Assembly: GCA_947172415.1 (NCBI GenBank) | Contig: OX359202.1 | Span: 2,234,501 to 2,298,500 of the forward strand | Direction of reading: 5' to 3' | Source: Chondrosia reniformis | Taxonomy: Eukaryota > Porifera > Demospongiae > Chondrillida > Chondrillidae | DNA length: 64,000 nucleotides | Part shown: in pieces, positions 23,544-33,937 of the stretch | Numbering within the stretch: the first letter of the stretch is position 1 | Layout of the letters: each line of letters opens with the position of its first letter | The notes under the pieces: generated by a model | What the model was told of the DNA's origin: nothing | Seen by the model: the letters and a program-made list of their open reading frames with translations, nothing else | Database searches by the model: none | Translations under genes and position numbers: made by a program

Positions 23544-23823
23544 TTTACACACGTGTAGACTATATAGTCGGTATACTTGTGTAGACTAACAGAACAGTGA
23601 TTCATTAATCAATTTTTGACACTAGAGATGGGCTAAAAGATTAGTGATCAATCATGTAATGGTTCGCCAGGACCCTTCCTAGAAAGAGTCGTACACTTCG
23701 TTGATTACGTATACGGTTTTCTTGCACTAAACATGGCGTTAATTGTTACATTTTAAAGGTTCATACACAGAGTATTGTTTAGAACAAAATGAACATAGAC
23801 TACTTAAAGTATTTGAGAGGACT
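23544..23823 (-). promoter_or_regulatory. 280-bp spacer between acyltransferase A stop and CLPTM1 start
   Basis: Short intergenic segment that must hold the 3' end of gene A and the promoter/5' UTR of CLPTM1 (both minus). No TATA box is evident. Confidence 0.4.
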
Positions 23824-26598
23824 TCAGCTTCTAAGTTCCTCTGAATAAAATCTGAGTTCTAAGTTGTCCAAACCATCAGCAAAATGTCCAAAATAGCCGA
23901 AGAACACAAAGCCAGGTAACCCAATCAGCAAAATGGGCAAGTATACATACATGGCTATAACAGCACCTATGATCACAAACAAACTGAAAACAGCTAATGC
24001 CATCAGCAGTCCATTGTAGCCAAAATACTGAAATGAATCCTGACACTCGACTGCAGAAATACAAGCATCACTCTTAACAATGGTTGATCCAATTTCCACA
24101 TTAAAGTATCCATGTTTATAAAAGTATGCCAGTCTATTTTCCTTAATTTGCCATCTTTCCTGACACCACTTTGCCAAGCCATTCTCAGTCTGAGGTAGAT
24201 CTTCAATAGCAAAATGGTCAATGTAGAAAAAAACTTCTGTTGGAATAATACCATGATAAAAGTCATATTCTGTGTAGGGTACAGAATCTGGATATGCAAC
24301 TGTTATGTCATAAATGGAATTCAGTCCCTGCTCTTTAAGGATGGAGATACTGTATGTCAATCCCTTTGTCCTAGGATGCAAGGCATATTTATATATTGGT
24401 AAACCATTTTTCTTAGCATATGCATCACTTTTCATCTTGGAATCCTCATATAGAGTGGTACCTTCAGGGAATATTAGCAGCTGAACATTCAAGTCTAGAA
24501 TGTTATAAAAATGCAGTTTGTTGGACAATTCATTTTGATCTTTTTGCCAATATCGACACAGGAATATGTGCATTGCTAATTGACACAACCACCCTGCAAC
24601 AAATGCAAAAACAGCTAATCAAAACACATAGAATGTCAAAAATAAGTACCCGCTTATCACACAAAGACTTTTGCACTAGAGTGCAGTTAACTCGACACTT
24701 TTTATTCATGACAGGTTGTATAGTACACATGACTAAACATTGACAGCTTATATAAAATTGAGTATGCTCTCTTGCATACATGTAATGTATATATATATAT
24801 ATCATGACTCTACACATTACCACTAGATTAATGACAAATGGAATGAAATATGTAAGCAAATTTTAGGTACACTTACAAGTGGGACTGGTACACTTACAAG
24901 TGGGACTGGTACACTTACAAGTTGGACTGGTACACTTACAAGTGGGACTGGTACACTTATAAGTGGGACTGGTACACTTACAAGTGGGACTGGTACACTT
25001 ACAAGCAGATCTGCCAAGTCTCACGCATCTGGCGTGAGACACACGCATTTGACTGTCATGTCACGCTCACACGCATATCTGTGCCAGATCTCACGCCTTT
25101 TCCTGATTCTCACTCACTGTCACACTCACTCTAGTCTCCCCAGCAGGCAGATCAGCCATACAGGCTGATGGGGCTATTCCTTGGCTGTGGAGTATATATC
25201 TTTAAATTGTTGTCGATGATCTATCCGTATCCCATTTATTACGACTTATAGACTCATGATCTAGCAGTAATCCGTAAGTGCAGCGGCGCTTTCTCCTCCA
25301 TTTTTAATTGATGACGTAATGTATGGTATTAGCCATCTAATGTTAACAGTAAGGATATTGAGGGAAATGTACGCGAGCGTAGCGAGCGAAATTTTTTTTG
25401 AAATCTCACGCATTTTTGGGGCAGTCTCACTCATTTCTTGAGAAAGTCTCACGCATGCTCTAAGCCTAGCCTTGGCAGGTCTGTACAAGTGGGACTGGTA
25501 CACTTACAAGTTGGACTGGTACACTTACAAGTTGGACTGGTACACTTACAAGTGGGACTGGTACACTTACAAGTTGGACTGGTACACTTACAAGTGGGAC
25601 TGGTACACTTACAAGTTGGACTGGTACACTTACAAGTGGGACTGGTACACTTACAAGTGGGACTGGTACACTTACAAGTTGGACTGGTACACTTACAAGT
25701 GGGACTGGTACACTTACAAGTGGGACTGGTACACTTACAAGTGGGACGAGAACACTTATAAGTGTATCTAAAATTTGCTTACATGTTTGACCCGTTTGGC
25801 ACCCCAGTAGATTAATAATATTCTATAGCTAAAGATTCCCCTAGTTACACACACACAGGCTTTCTTATAATGCTTATACCTAAAATTGGTATCTTTTTAA
25901 TAGGCTTCTTCATAATCACTTTTAAGTGATCAAGACTCCCTTTCCTGGCCATCACACTCCAAAGGAAGAACCAGTCCAGGTGACATCTGTGGTTCATTAT
26001 CATGATGCACCTTGGATCAAACTTTCCTTTATAACCAAACACTCTGTGACGTATCCCAAAAAGAAGTTCTGTAAAAGAATATCCGACATATATGTATAGC
26101 ATAATTAATTTACCACACCTCGCCTAGTTAATTTCTATCAATTTACCACATGTCAGTGTCTCATGAACTTACCCGAAAGATACTGTTAAGAAAACATTAT
26201 TAGGAATACCGTAAACCAAAGCCGGAGATAGGTGGATGTTTGTAAAAGGGAAATAGAAATAGAAAGATAATAAACAATTACAGCCATTCATAGCACTTAA
26301 ATTAATATTACTATTATTATTATTAAAGATTGCCCCTTCAGCATGATGCTGGTATTAGTGGGGGACCTAAATGAAGTAAAAGAATACTTACCGCTGTTAA
26401 AACCAGCCAAAGACTGAATATCCATTGATTCAATCGCCTGTACCATCTTCTAGTCACCTTGAACAATAGCAAGCAGGGAACAAACGTGAGAAACAAATAG
26501 AAAAGTGGAGATAAGCACAATAGAGGCAGAGATACTAGCATTAGTAGGACACCAAAGCGACATTTTAGAGTACGCTGAACCGCATTAGGTCCATTCAT
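23824..26598 (-). CDS. LCLAT1/AGPAT-type lysophospholipid acyltransferase, paralog A
   Basis: Four exons (minus): 26392-26598, a 10-nt microexon at 26173-26182, 25880-26068 (189 nt), and 23824-24593. Together they encode 391 residues. Family knowledge: PlsC-fold acyltransferases of the LCLAT1/AGPAT3-5 group move acyl chains from acyl-CoA to lysophospholipids in the ER membrane. Seen here: two N-terminal hydrophobic stretches; motif I NHRCHLDW (HX4D); motif II region GWLCQLAMHIFLCRYW; motif III FPEGT; and ALHPRTKG. Two C-terminal membrane segments lie within the last 70 residues. All motif residues expected for catalysis are present. The 1.3-kb intron before exon 4 holds a minisatellite element with a nested MITE. 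The paralog is tandem with B. Confidence 0.9.
24850..25784. mobile_element. element with 32-bp inverted ends and a 21-bp tandem-repeat core
   Basis: ATGTAAGCAAATTTTAG at the left end and its reverse complement at the right end (32-bp arms, a few mismatches) enclose a minisatellite. The unit is TACACTTACAAGTGGGACTGG with a G/T variant. The arrays are 24867-25005 (about 6.6 units) and 25484-25770 (about 13.6 units), split by the MITE at 25006-25483. The 7-residue-repeat open frames across it are artefacts of the 21-bp period. Confidence 0.8.
25006..25483 (-). mobile_element. MITE with CAGACCTGCCAAG ends, copy 2, inserted in the minisatellite
   Basis: Inverted copy of the 2893-3384 element, 478 bp. 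Ends CAGATCTGCCAAG and CTTGGCAGGTCTG; direct repeat TACAAG at 25000-25005 and 25484-25489. The host repeat unit can be reconstructed exactly across the site, so the 6-bp duplication is unambiguous. Confidence 0.9.
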
Positions 26599-26689
26599 GC
26601 CTTCATATCACCCGTAAAATGAAGTCTTCTAAAGTATTTTTCGGATATAACGTAGCGCTGGTTGAACTGTGACGTAAGTTATACGTTGT

Positions 26690-26890
26690 TATATAATCAT
26701 GTGAACAGGTAGACCGCCACTATCTAAACTAGAAATATTAAGTGAAGATGTAGGGATGGCACAAAAAGTACAGAAACAAGAAAGGGATGTTACACAGTGA
26801 AGCATTAGCTTATGCATGAATCCTACAACACCCTTGCTCGTAGGATTCATTAATAGAGTAAGTGATCGATCATGGGACACCATCAAACGT
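26690..26890. repeat. fragment related to the TAGGGATSG element family
   Basis: Contains GTAGGGATGGCAC and AGAAACAAGAAAG in the order seen inside the other copies, then a small hairpin (GAATCCTAC...GTAGGATTC). Decayed; lies between acyltransferase A and the protease pseudogene. Confidence 0.4.
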
Positions 26891-27488
26891 CGGACGCTTT
26901 ATTAGACAAACGAAGGACTCACCAGCGGCGATTGTGACAAGCACACTTCCATAGACAAGAAATCAGGCTTTAATTCCTCCGTGTATACGCATGGCAGCCA
27001 AGAAAGTAGGCTGGCCGAAAATATCGATGATCGGACACTTTTTGGACGGCGGACTTGCTCTTTTCAAGACGTTTTGAAACAAATGAACAGTCGTATACGA
27101 TTAATTCATAGTTGTGAGACTAAGTAGAGTCCTTTATAGCCACCAGAAACGTCTACAACTAATCGATATATAATTTAGTCGCCATTTAACTAATTAGCGG
27201 CCATTTCTATTTCGGGTAGCTGAAATAAAGATGGCCGCTGTACTTTCCACTCACTCTTCGCCATATGCATTTAAATCAAGCTATAAATCCTTCCCAAGCC
27301 CCAAGCACATGCATATGCATATATATCTGCATGGATCTAATTTCGTCTGTATACTTTTTTGCAATTGTACAGGGTAAATTCACCAGACTCAGCAAGGTCA
27401 AACTAACAAATGTATACAACTAACAAATACATACAAACTCTGTATGTATATATAATACAGTGCACTCTCAGAGTACGGGAGTACTCTA

Positions 27489-28180
27489 TAGGAATGGCCG
27501 AAAAAAAGATGGCCGCCTTATCTAATGTATTACCAATTAACACCTCATAAATCGACAATGAAGCGATTTTCGGTTATACTCGGTTATTTGCAGCCATTCA
27601 TGTACTCTTTTCTAAATGCCAAAACGTCTTTCAATGCTCTACAGTGTTCAAAAAGCGGTTAACCAGGAATAGGCCCATTCCTGAAATTCTTTTTTTCCTC
27701 TTTTGTCAAATGGACTAGCGCTAATATGCGAACTTATGCGGGCATGTACAAGTTATAAATCGTTATAAATGTGTCCGAACTAGGGAATAGACAGCCCTAA
27801 GTCCGAATGCGCTCTACGTGAAACAGGTTAATTATGAAAAGCGAAAATTGTGGTCTTCTCGGCCGCCATTTTTAAATAAGATATGCATGGTTTTTGGCAC
27901 ATTTTTCTTGTCTGAGAGATTTTCGCCAAGAAAACTTTCAAATCAATTTAAAACAAGTAATATTAAGAAGGAAAAGGGGGAATACAAGTAAATAAAAAAC
28001 ATTTACAAAAATGATGTTGGAAGTAGCTATAGGAATGGCAGTGTTCACTAATACATCTGCACAACGTATCCAAACAAGACACTGATTATATGATAAGGCT
28101 AATCGTACAGAAGTTGCATATATATACTGAAATTTTAGTAACTTAAACATATACTTCTGTGTTTGGGCGCATCATTCCTA
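27489..28180 (-). mobile_element. TAGGGATSG-end non-autonomous element, copy 2
   Basis: Inverted and shorter relative of 1801-2790. Ends TAGGAATGGCC (left) and ATCATTCCTA (right). Shared inner blocks include AATTAACACCTCATAAATC near one end and GATGCGCCCAAACA (complement) at the other. It sits directly 3' of the protease pseudogene. Confidence 0.6.
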
Positions 28181-28185
28181 CTTCA

Positions 28186-28962
28186 GGTTAGTGCTACCGC
28201 AGGTGAAGTGGAACCATCTCATGCACACATTTTCCACATTGGATCATATCAGTCTCATAAGTATATATCTGGTATGAAACAGTAGCAGTAGACTTTATAA
28301 GAAATAACCCTTGTACTCTTTGGGCGTATGATGATTTTTGCTAACTTCTTGGTGGGAAATGATCTCAACGCCCCTTGCATAAAACATTGATGTAGATGTT
28401 TTCTCATTTTCTTTCGTTCAAAAGTTGTTTTTCCTGGCCTGCTCTGGCTAAACGCAATTGCAAAAGCAATGATGAATATAGTCCACAATCCACTATACCA
28501 TCTTGCTGTTGGGATGGCATGAATCGTATCCTTAAATTTCCCATTTGAGAATACTTTTTATATAAACAGGCAGCTTGTAGGACAATAAGGACACCAACAT
28601 CCTTTGAAGCAAGAAGGCTATCGAACAACTGCACCTCACAAGAAGCTTGACTCTCCTTGTGTTGCCACACAGACCCAATGTTCATAGTCACCTGACAAGA
28701 TAAAAAGCTTATATATAAACAAATCATTATAAATACAATTTAGTATGTATGAAAAAATTAATATTTGAAGACTGCATATCTGCACTGACATTTTCTTTTC
28801 ACCAACTGGTTGAAATGACAAAAATTTGCCCTTAAATGTATCCTGCAGTGATTCTATATGGGGATATTGCATTTTGAATAGCATCTGTGAAGCAATAATA
28901 ATGTTTTCGGGCAATTCTTTTTCCGATAGGAGAGCCTGCTCATCTGATTTAAATAAGTACAT
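28186..28962 (-). pseudogene. Ulp1-type (C48) cysteine protease with C-terminal PHD finger, frameshifted
   Basis: Reading minus, one piece has the pre-core (LPENIIIASQMLFKMQYPHI) and then, after a probable intron, EHWVCVATQG with the catalytic His. A frameshift follows. The next piece has VQLFDSLL (catalytic Asp) and QQQDGIVDCGLY (oxyanion Gln and catalytic Cys). A second shift leads to RKKMRKHLHQCF, then VYCYCFIPD, and in yet another frame IQCGKC and WFHFTCG, the remains of a PHD finger. The order protease then PHD is known from transposon-derived gene families in sponges and cnidarians. At least three frame breaks make this a pseudogene. A possible upstream exon is at 29362-29613. Confidence 0.7.
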
Positions 28963-29361
28963 TTCTTTTAACCACTATACATATTCTTAAAACTTTCAGG
29001 AGTGGTAGAATTTCAATAACTTTTGGCCTGTGATGATCAGGTGTATGTCTATATATTTTTAAATTACAAGTTGAATATAACCTGAATGTTATATTATGCT
29101 ATATGCATGTCTAAATATAATTTATACACTCCACCTTAGGCTTTTTGGCATTTATGCAGCATGCAGGATATTGCACGATATAACTGCATGTGCTATTGCA
29201 TTGCATATAAAACTACAATGCAAGGCCAAATTGTCTATTATTGTAGTTATACAACGGTTATAAAATATATATGTCTTGCTGTGGTTGTCCCAGCAACAGG
29301 GTGTAACTTATTAATGAATGGAAGGATATGAATGCATGCATGAAAATTTAATTTTACTATA

Positions 29362-29613
29362 TTAACCTTTTTGCAACTTGTTGGGTGCCAGTGCTTGGTG
29401 GAGGTAAGTGCCATAGGATGTTGCTACTGGACCAGGTCTTTCAATAATGACTGCAGACATTGGTCTAGTTTCTTTAGTAGATACACACTGATGAGCATGA
29501 GGAAGATGTTTGGCCACAGGTGTAGATTTCTCTGTTGTTTTATCAGTTAAATCAGTTGCTGATCTTTTGGTTGAGTTGGTTGAACTATAGGCTTTTTCAA
29601 AGAATAGGGGCAT
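29362..29613 (-). other. possible upstream exon of the Ulp1/PHD pseudogene
   Basis: A minus-strand frame of 83 residues, rich in Thr/Lys/Pro (FFEKAYSSTNSTKRSATDL). A loosely similar segment, including nucleotide match at ATGCTATG...CTATTCT...AAAAAGCCTATAG, occurs at 60240-60300. This suggests a repeated gene family. No domain is recognised. Confidence 0.35.
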
Positions 29614-30326
29614 AGCATGTAGGAAAATGGTATATTAGATTTTTCATACAGTAATGTAATCGTATACATAATTTCAATTATCTGCTTTAGCTGCGTGTGC
29701 CTGTAATCATTAATACTGCAATATTCACCAACAGGGCTGAGAGCCATCAACTATACACACATGCCTATATACCACAGAGGTATGCAAGAGTTAATCATGT
29801 GTCCAACAGCCTTTACCAAATCAGACCTACCCGCTTTGTAAAATGTGGGTCTGTATGTGTCACCTGTTAATTTATAATGCTCCAGATCATTGTCAATGTT
29901 ACATCATCTTGAATAAGAGAGAAACACCACTAATTAGTGAATGAAGACTAATTATTAGTTAACCAGCTCTCCTAGCTGGGTTCAATTATTCATCAATGTA
30001 GGACCAGCTTGATCTATACTAGGGGAAATCGGGACACCCCTCTTTTATTAACTGAGAAACTCTTTTTATTTTCTATTTTATCATTCTTACTTAATAGAGT
30101 GTGCGAAGTTACAGATTCATCAACCCTTTCCTGAGAGAATTGTTGCAAAAGTGTAATTAACTTCTACTGCAAATTCTAATTTTCCTTAAAGGATTTTTTG
30201 AAATAAGAACTACAAAACACATGTTCTACTAGCATCATTATAGTTTCAGTAAGTACACTCTAGAGAGGTAAATGGCCTACTTAGTACACACACAAAGAAC
30301 TACATATAATTAACGGGAAATGGGGA

Positions 30327-33300
30327 CTAGGAGGTTTTAGCTTGCTTAATCTGCTCTGCAACTAATTGTAATTCCAACTGGTCTAGGCCACTGCCAATCT
30401 GTCCATGATACATCCAGTGAGCTATACATGGGATAAAGATGGCGATCATAGCGAAAAAATAGTGATATGAGAGAAATATCAAAATGCTGTTCAACGAGGC
30501 AAAGAGCAAGACAGCCGAGAGTAGCCCATGGAAGGTAAAAAAGGGAATATTGCCAAGAGTACACAGTTCACCACTGTTCAGCAAAACAGAATTTCCAGTC
30601 CATCCATTGGACATATCCTTTCTATGTGATCCATTGGTCATGCCATTGCCATTGGAATGCAGAAAAGACTCTTCTTGAAAAGTTCTATGTTGGTAAAAGT
30701 ATCGGAGTCTTTCTTCTTTGATCCTCCATCTCTCCTGGCACCATTCAGCCAAACCAATCTCAGTCTTAGGTAGGTCATTAATATTAAATCTTTCTATATA
30801 ATAATTCACTTCCCTAGGTATCACTCCATTGTAAAAATCCACCTCTGTTTTAGGCAAGGCATCAGGATAGGCAATTGTAATATCAAAAATGGAATCAAGG
30901 CCAGCCTTCTTCAGAATAGCCGCACTGTGTGTAAATCCCTTAGTTTTAGGCTGGAGGACATAGTCATACTTTTGTAAATTGTTCTTCTCTGCAAATTGAT
31001 CACTTTTTGACTTTGATCGGAAATTTAGGTCTCCGCCATCTGGAAATGTCAATAACTGAATAGGACACTTCAACAAATTCATATAGTGTAGCTTATTCGA
31101 AATTTCCTCTTTATCCTGTTCCCAGTTTCGGTGCAGGAAAATATGCATAAAACACTGCATAGCCCAACCTACAATGACACCAAAAATAGATAACGTGTAA
31201 AGGGTAGCTATTAATAATAAAAGTAAGTACAAACTACAAAGGACATGTCAAAATTATACATTGTGGAAGTCAATGTATGTGTATCAGTACTTGTTTTCTA
31301 GATAGGTTGACACTATCATAGTCTCTTCTTCATCGATAAAATGAGATAATTTTCCACAAGTTGTTTTCATATTGCAAGGCAGTAGAATTAATCAGGACTG
31401 ATGTAATAGCAGCATTAGTAATTGACAGAACACACTTATAAACGAAGTAGAAATAAGGAGGTAAGAATGATCATTCAATGGTTAATCAGGCACATACAAA
31501 GGAGAAATCTTCTCTAAGTTAGGTCTAATTTGAACTTTCAAAGACATCAAACGTTATGAAAAATTCCTTGCATTTTAAAGCGCTCAAGTTTCAGCTGATT
31601 TAAAAAAGTACAAAGAGTACCTCCTAAAAGCTGATCAATCAAGATAGTTATACTGGTGCATTTAGATTATACTGTATATCTTCAAAGTCTCATGACTGAA
31701 GTACCGTGCTTGTAGTCTCGCTGATCGCTTTCCCACAGGGTATGTTTTGAACAATAATATTGGTGAACCCTATGATTTTGGTCCTACTAAACAGCACCAT
31801 ATAATGTACTCTGGGACACACTCATTCCTAAATAATGCTAATGTTTAAAATATGGTTTTTATTGCTTTAAATTTCTTTTATATATAAAGACATATTTAAG
31901 TAATTAATCTTGTTGCAATAGCTACTGGTCTCCAATCTTTACTGTGTATTAGTATAAATACATTGAATACAACCGCCATGTTTTTTAGGGCCATCCCTAC
32001 TTATAGAGAGTACTACCATACTCTCTGATGAAGAATAAGCTACCCAACTACGTAACTGTGTCCCACCACATTCCCAGAAGAGATAACTTTACCAAAGAAA
32101 GGAATTCTCTTGATAGGTGTCTTCATCATGGCTTTCCAACTAGTCAGATCACCTTTCCTGGCCATCACACTCCAAAGAAAGAACCAGTCCAGGTGACATC
32201 TGTGGTTCATTATCATGATGCACCTTGGATCAAACTTTCCTTTATAACCAAACACTCTGTGACGTATCCCAAAAAGAAGTTCTGTAAAGAAATACATTAC
32301 CAACAGGTATTGAGAGATACAAACAGTTACAGTACGTATGTACAAGCTTAACTGATAAGAAATCAGCAGCTAAATCAACAAGCTTTAAACACAAGCTTGT
32401 ATGACTTCACATTAGATAATAGTTTTGTTCAATGATCAGCAAATACCTTATCTATCTATCTACACAATTTAATTTTCTCCAAATATGGTTTGTAACTAAA
32501 TATAGATTTGACTTACCTGTTAAAATCTGGTCACATGTTTGACATAAAAGGAAGAACAGAAATATTGGTATTAAAACATACATAGGTATGGTAATATTGT
32601 AAATTAGATCATTTAAAGACTACCCACAAATTCATACCTAAATAGTAAGTGGTCATGCACGTTTAGACTAAGAACTGTAAGTCTTTATCATCAGGCTAAT
32701 ATGTGTTTAAGAGTTATGTCTACATGTCGGTACATAGAATAAGGTCTGCTATAACTACTAGCAGGGTGCCTGCATGTCAGCAGAACTAAGTATGTTAATG
32801 TACTTTGGTAGCACTAGCATAACCAGGGGGAGTGATTCAGGTAGTCAAAAGTCTTAGCTAAGGCCTTTTTAAAGTTAACAACATTCACAACCTATAATTT
32901 TAAAATTTCATAAACAATCTCAATCATCTCTCAATAGTTTGGATTGACTTGGTAACTAGTCCAAAGTTAAACAATCCACATGCAAAATCACAGCATACAC
33001 ACCTCCTAAAGGGCCACATCTAGAAAAGATTTTATTTTTGAGCACTACCTAACTAAAAATCTTGCCATCTTGCCAAATTATCCCACTGGATAAAATTCAA
33101 TGGTTTGTTATTAAAGTGAAAATAACAGTGAAATCAAAGTATTCACACTTCAGGGATGAGTGCTCACTAAGGTTTCATAACACCGCAACACCACATATAA
33201 AAAATAACTATTGTAGGAGCTTTAATGTCAGTGCTTTTACTTTCACAAAGTATTTGCCAAGATTCCTATATATAAACGCAAATTGGGACAATAAAATTAC

Positions 33301-33861
33301 TTTCCATAAATAATACAAATCTACCCAACTTGCTCTCTGTCCCACAATTGTAATGTAGTGTTTAATAGACACTACAAAGGGACCAGCAATGGATTCCATT
33401 GCTGGTCCTTTTGTCATACCATAATGACTGAAGCCTATATAGCTATCATAAAGTCTAAAGAGACGACAGGTCTCACAAATGGTAGTACAGAAACACTAAA
33501 TGTTCACATCACACACAGTCGTTTATCTACGTAGGATACCACAAGTGAAAGAGTGAAGAGGGCGTTAGTCTACTATCTTCTGGACTACTTAAACACTAAA
33601 CGGGTTTAACAGGAAAACTAAAGGCAAACCTACAGCACACATTAGAAGCCATTGTCCGTGACAAAAATCATAGAATCTCCGCATCCATGACTGCTTCAGA
33701 AACAAGTATGCAGCAACTCCGAAAAGAAACGTAGGGAAGAAAGGTACAAGTAGTACGATAAATAGAAAGAGAATCACACCCCCTGAACTTCTCAACTTCC
33801 TCTGAAAGAGAGGGATTTCTTCTTCATCCTCAATTGGAAATCCTTTATGCTCAACGCTCAT
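30327..33861 (-). CDS. LCLAT1/AGPAT-type acyltransferase, paralog B, altered motif III
   Basis: Four exons (minus): 33634-33861, microexon 32517-32526, 32093-32281 (189 nt), 30327-31168; 422 residues. It has a longer N-terminal tail than A (MSVEHKGFPIEDEEEIPLFQ). Motif I is NHRCHLDW and the GWAMQCFMHIFLHRNW block is intact. Motif III reads FPDGGDL where A, C and D have FPEGT, so both the Glu and the Thr are changed. A low-complexity insert (NGNGMTNGSHRKDMSNG) precedes the C-terminal membrane helices. The frame is open throughout, so the protein may be kept for another substrate or a non-catalytic role. Its start codon faces that of C at 76 bp. Confidence 0.88.
31960..32013 (+). repeat. end fragment of TAGGGATSG element
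   Basis: AATACATTGAATA...GCCATGTTTTTT...GGCCATCCCTACT matches the 3' end of the element at 1801-2790. It is a solo end inside an intron of paralog B. Confidence 0.5.
33373..33415. repeat. short near-perfect palindrome
   Basis: GGACCAGCAATGGA pairs with TCCATTGCTGGTCC, extended by ACAAAG/CTTTTGT. It lies in intron 1 of paralog B. No function is claimed. Confidence 0.6.
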
Positions 33862-33937
33862 TCTAGATCTTTGTCAGAGGTCGGAAAGGTCGGACTACGC
33901 CCCTAATCTGGAACGGTACTTCCCCTAAAGGTTAAAA
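33862..33937. promoter_or_regulatory. 76-bp bidirectional promoter region between paralogs B and C
   Basis: The start codons of B (33861, minus) and C (33938, plus) face away from each other across 76 bp. The segment is GC-richer than its surroundings, lacks a TATA box and holds two AGGTCGGA copies (33878-33885, 33887-33894). This is the layout of a shared bidirectional promoter, unless longer 5' UTRs overlap. Confidence 0.6.

Noticed and set aside
25006-25483. Possible CRISPR-like repeat array with the neighbouring 21-bp units
   Set aside because: Units are head-to-tail without unique spacers; the intervening piece is a single transposon with target duplication.
24823-25771. Open frames of 7-residue repeats on both strands
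   Set aside because: They arise from the 21-bp tandem repeat, whose period is a multiple of three and lacks stops in several frames.
26183-26240. Apparent exon PALVYGIPNNVF in acyltransferase A intron 1
   Set aside because: It resembles the start of exon 3 (ELVYG), but no acceptor in the right phase exists; the 10-nt microexon at 26173-26182 gives a clean frame instead.
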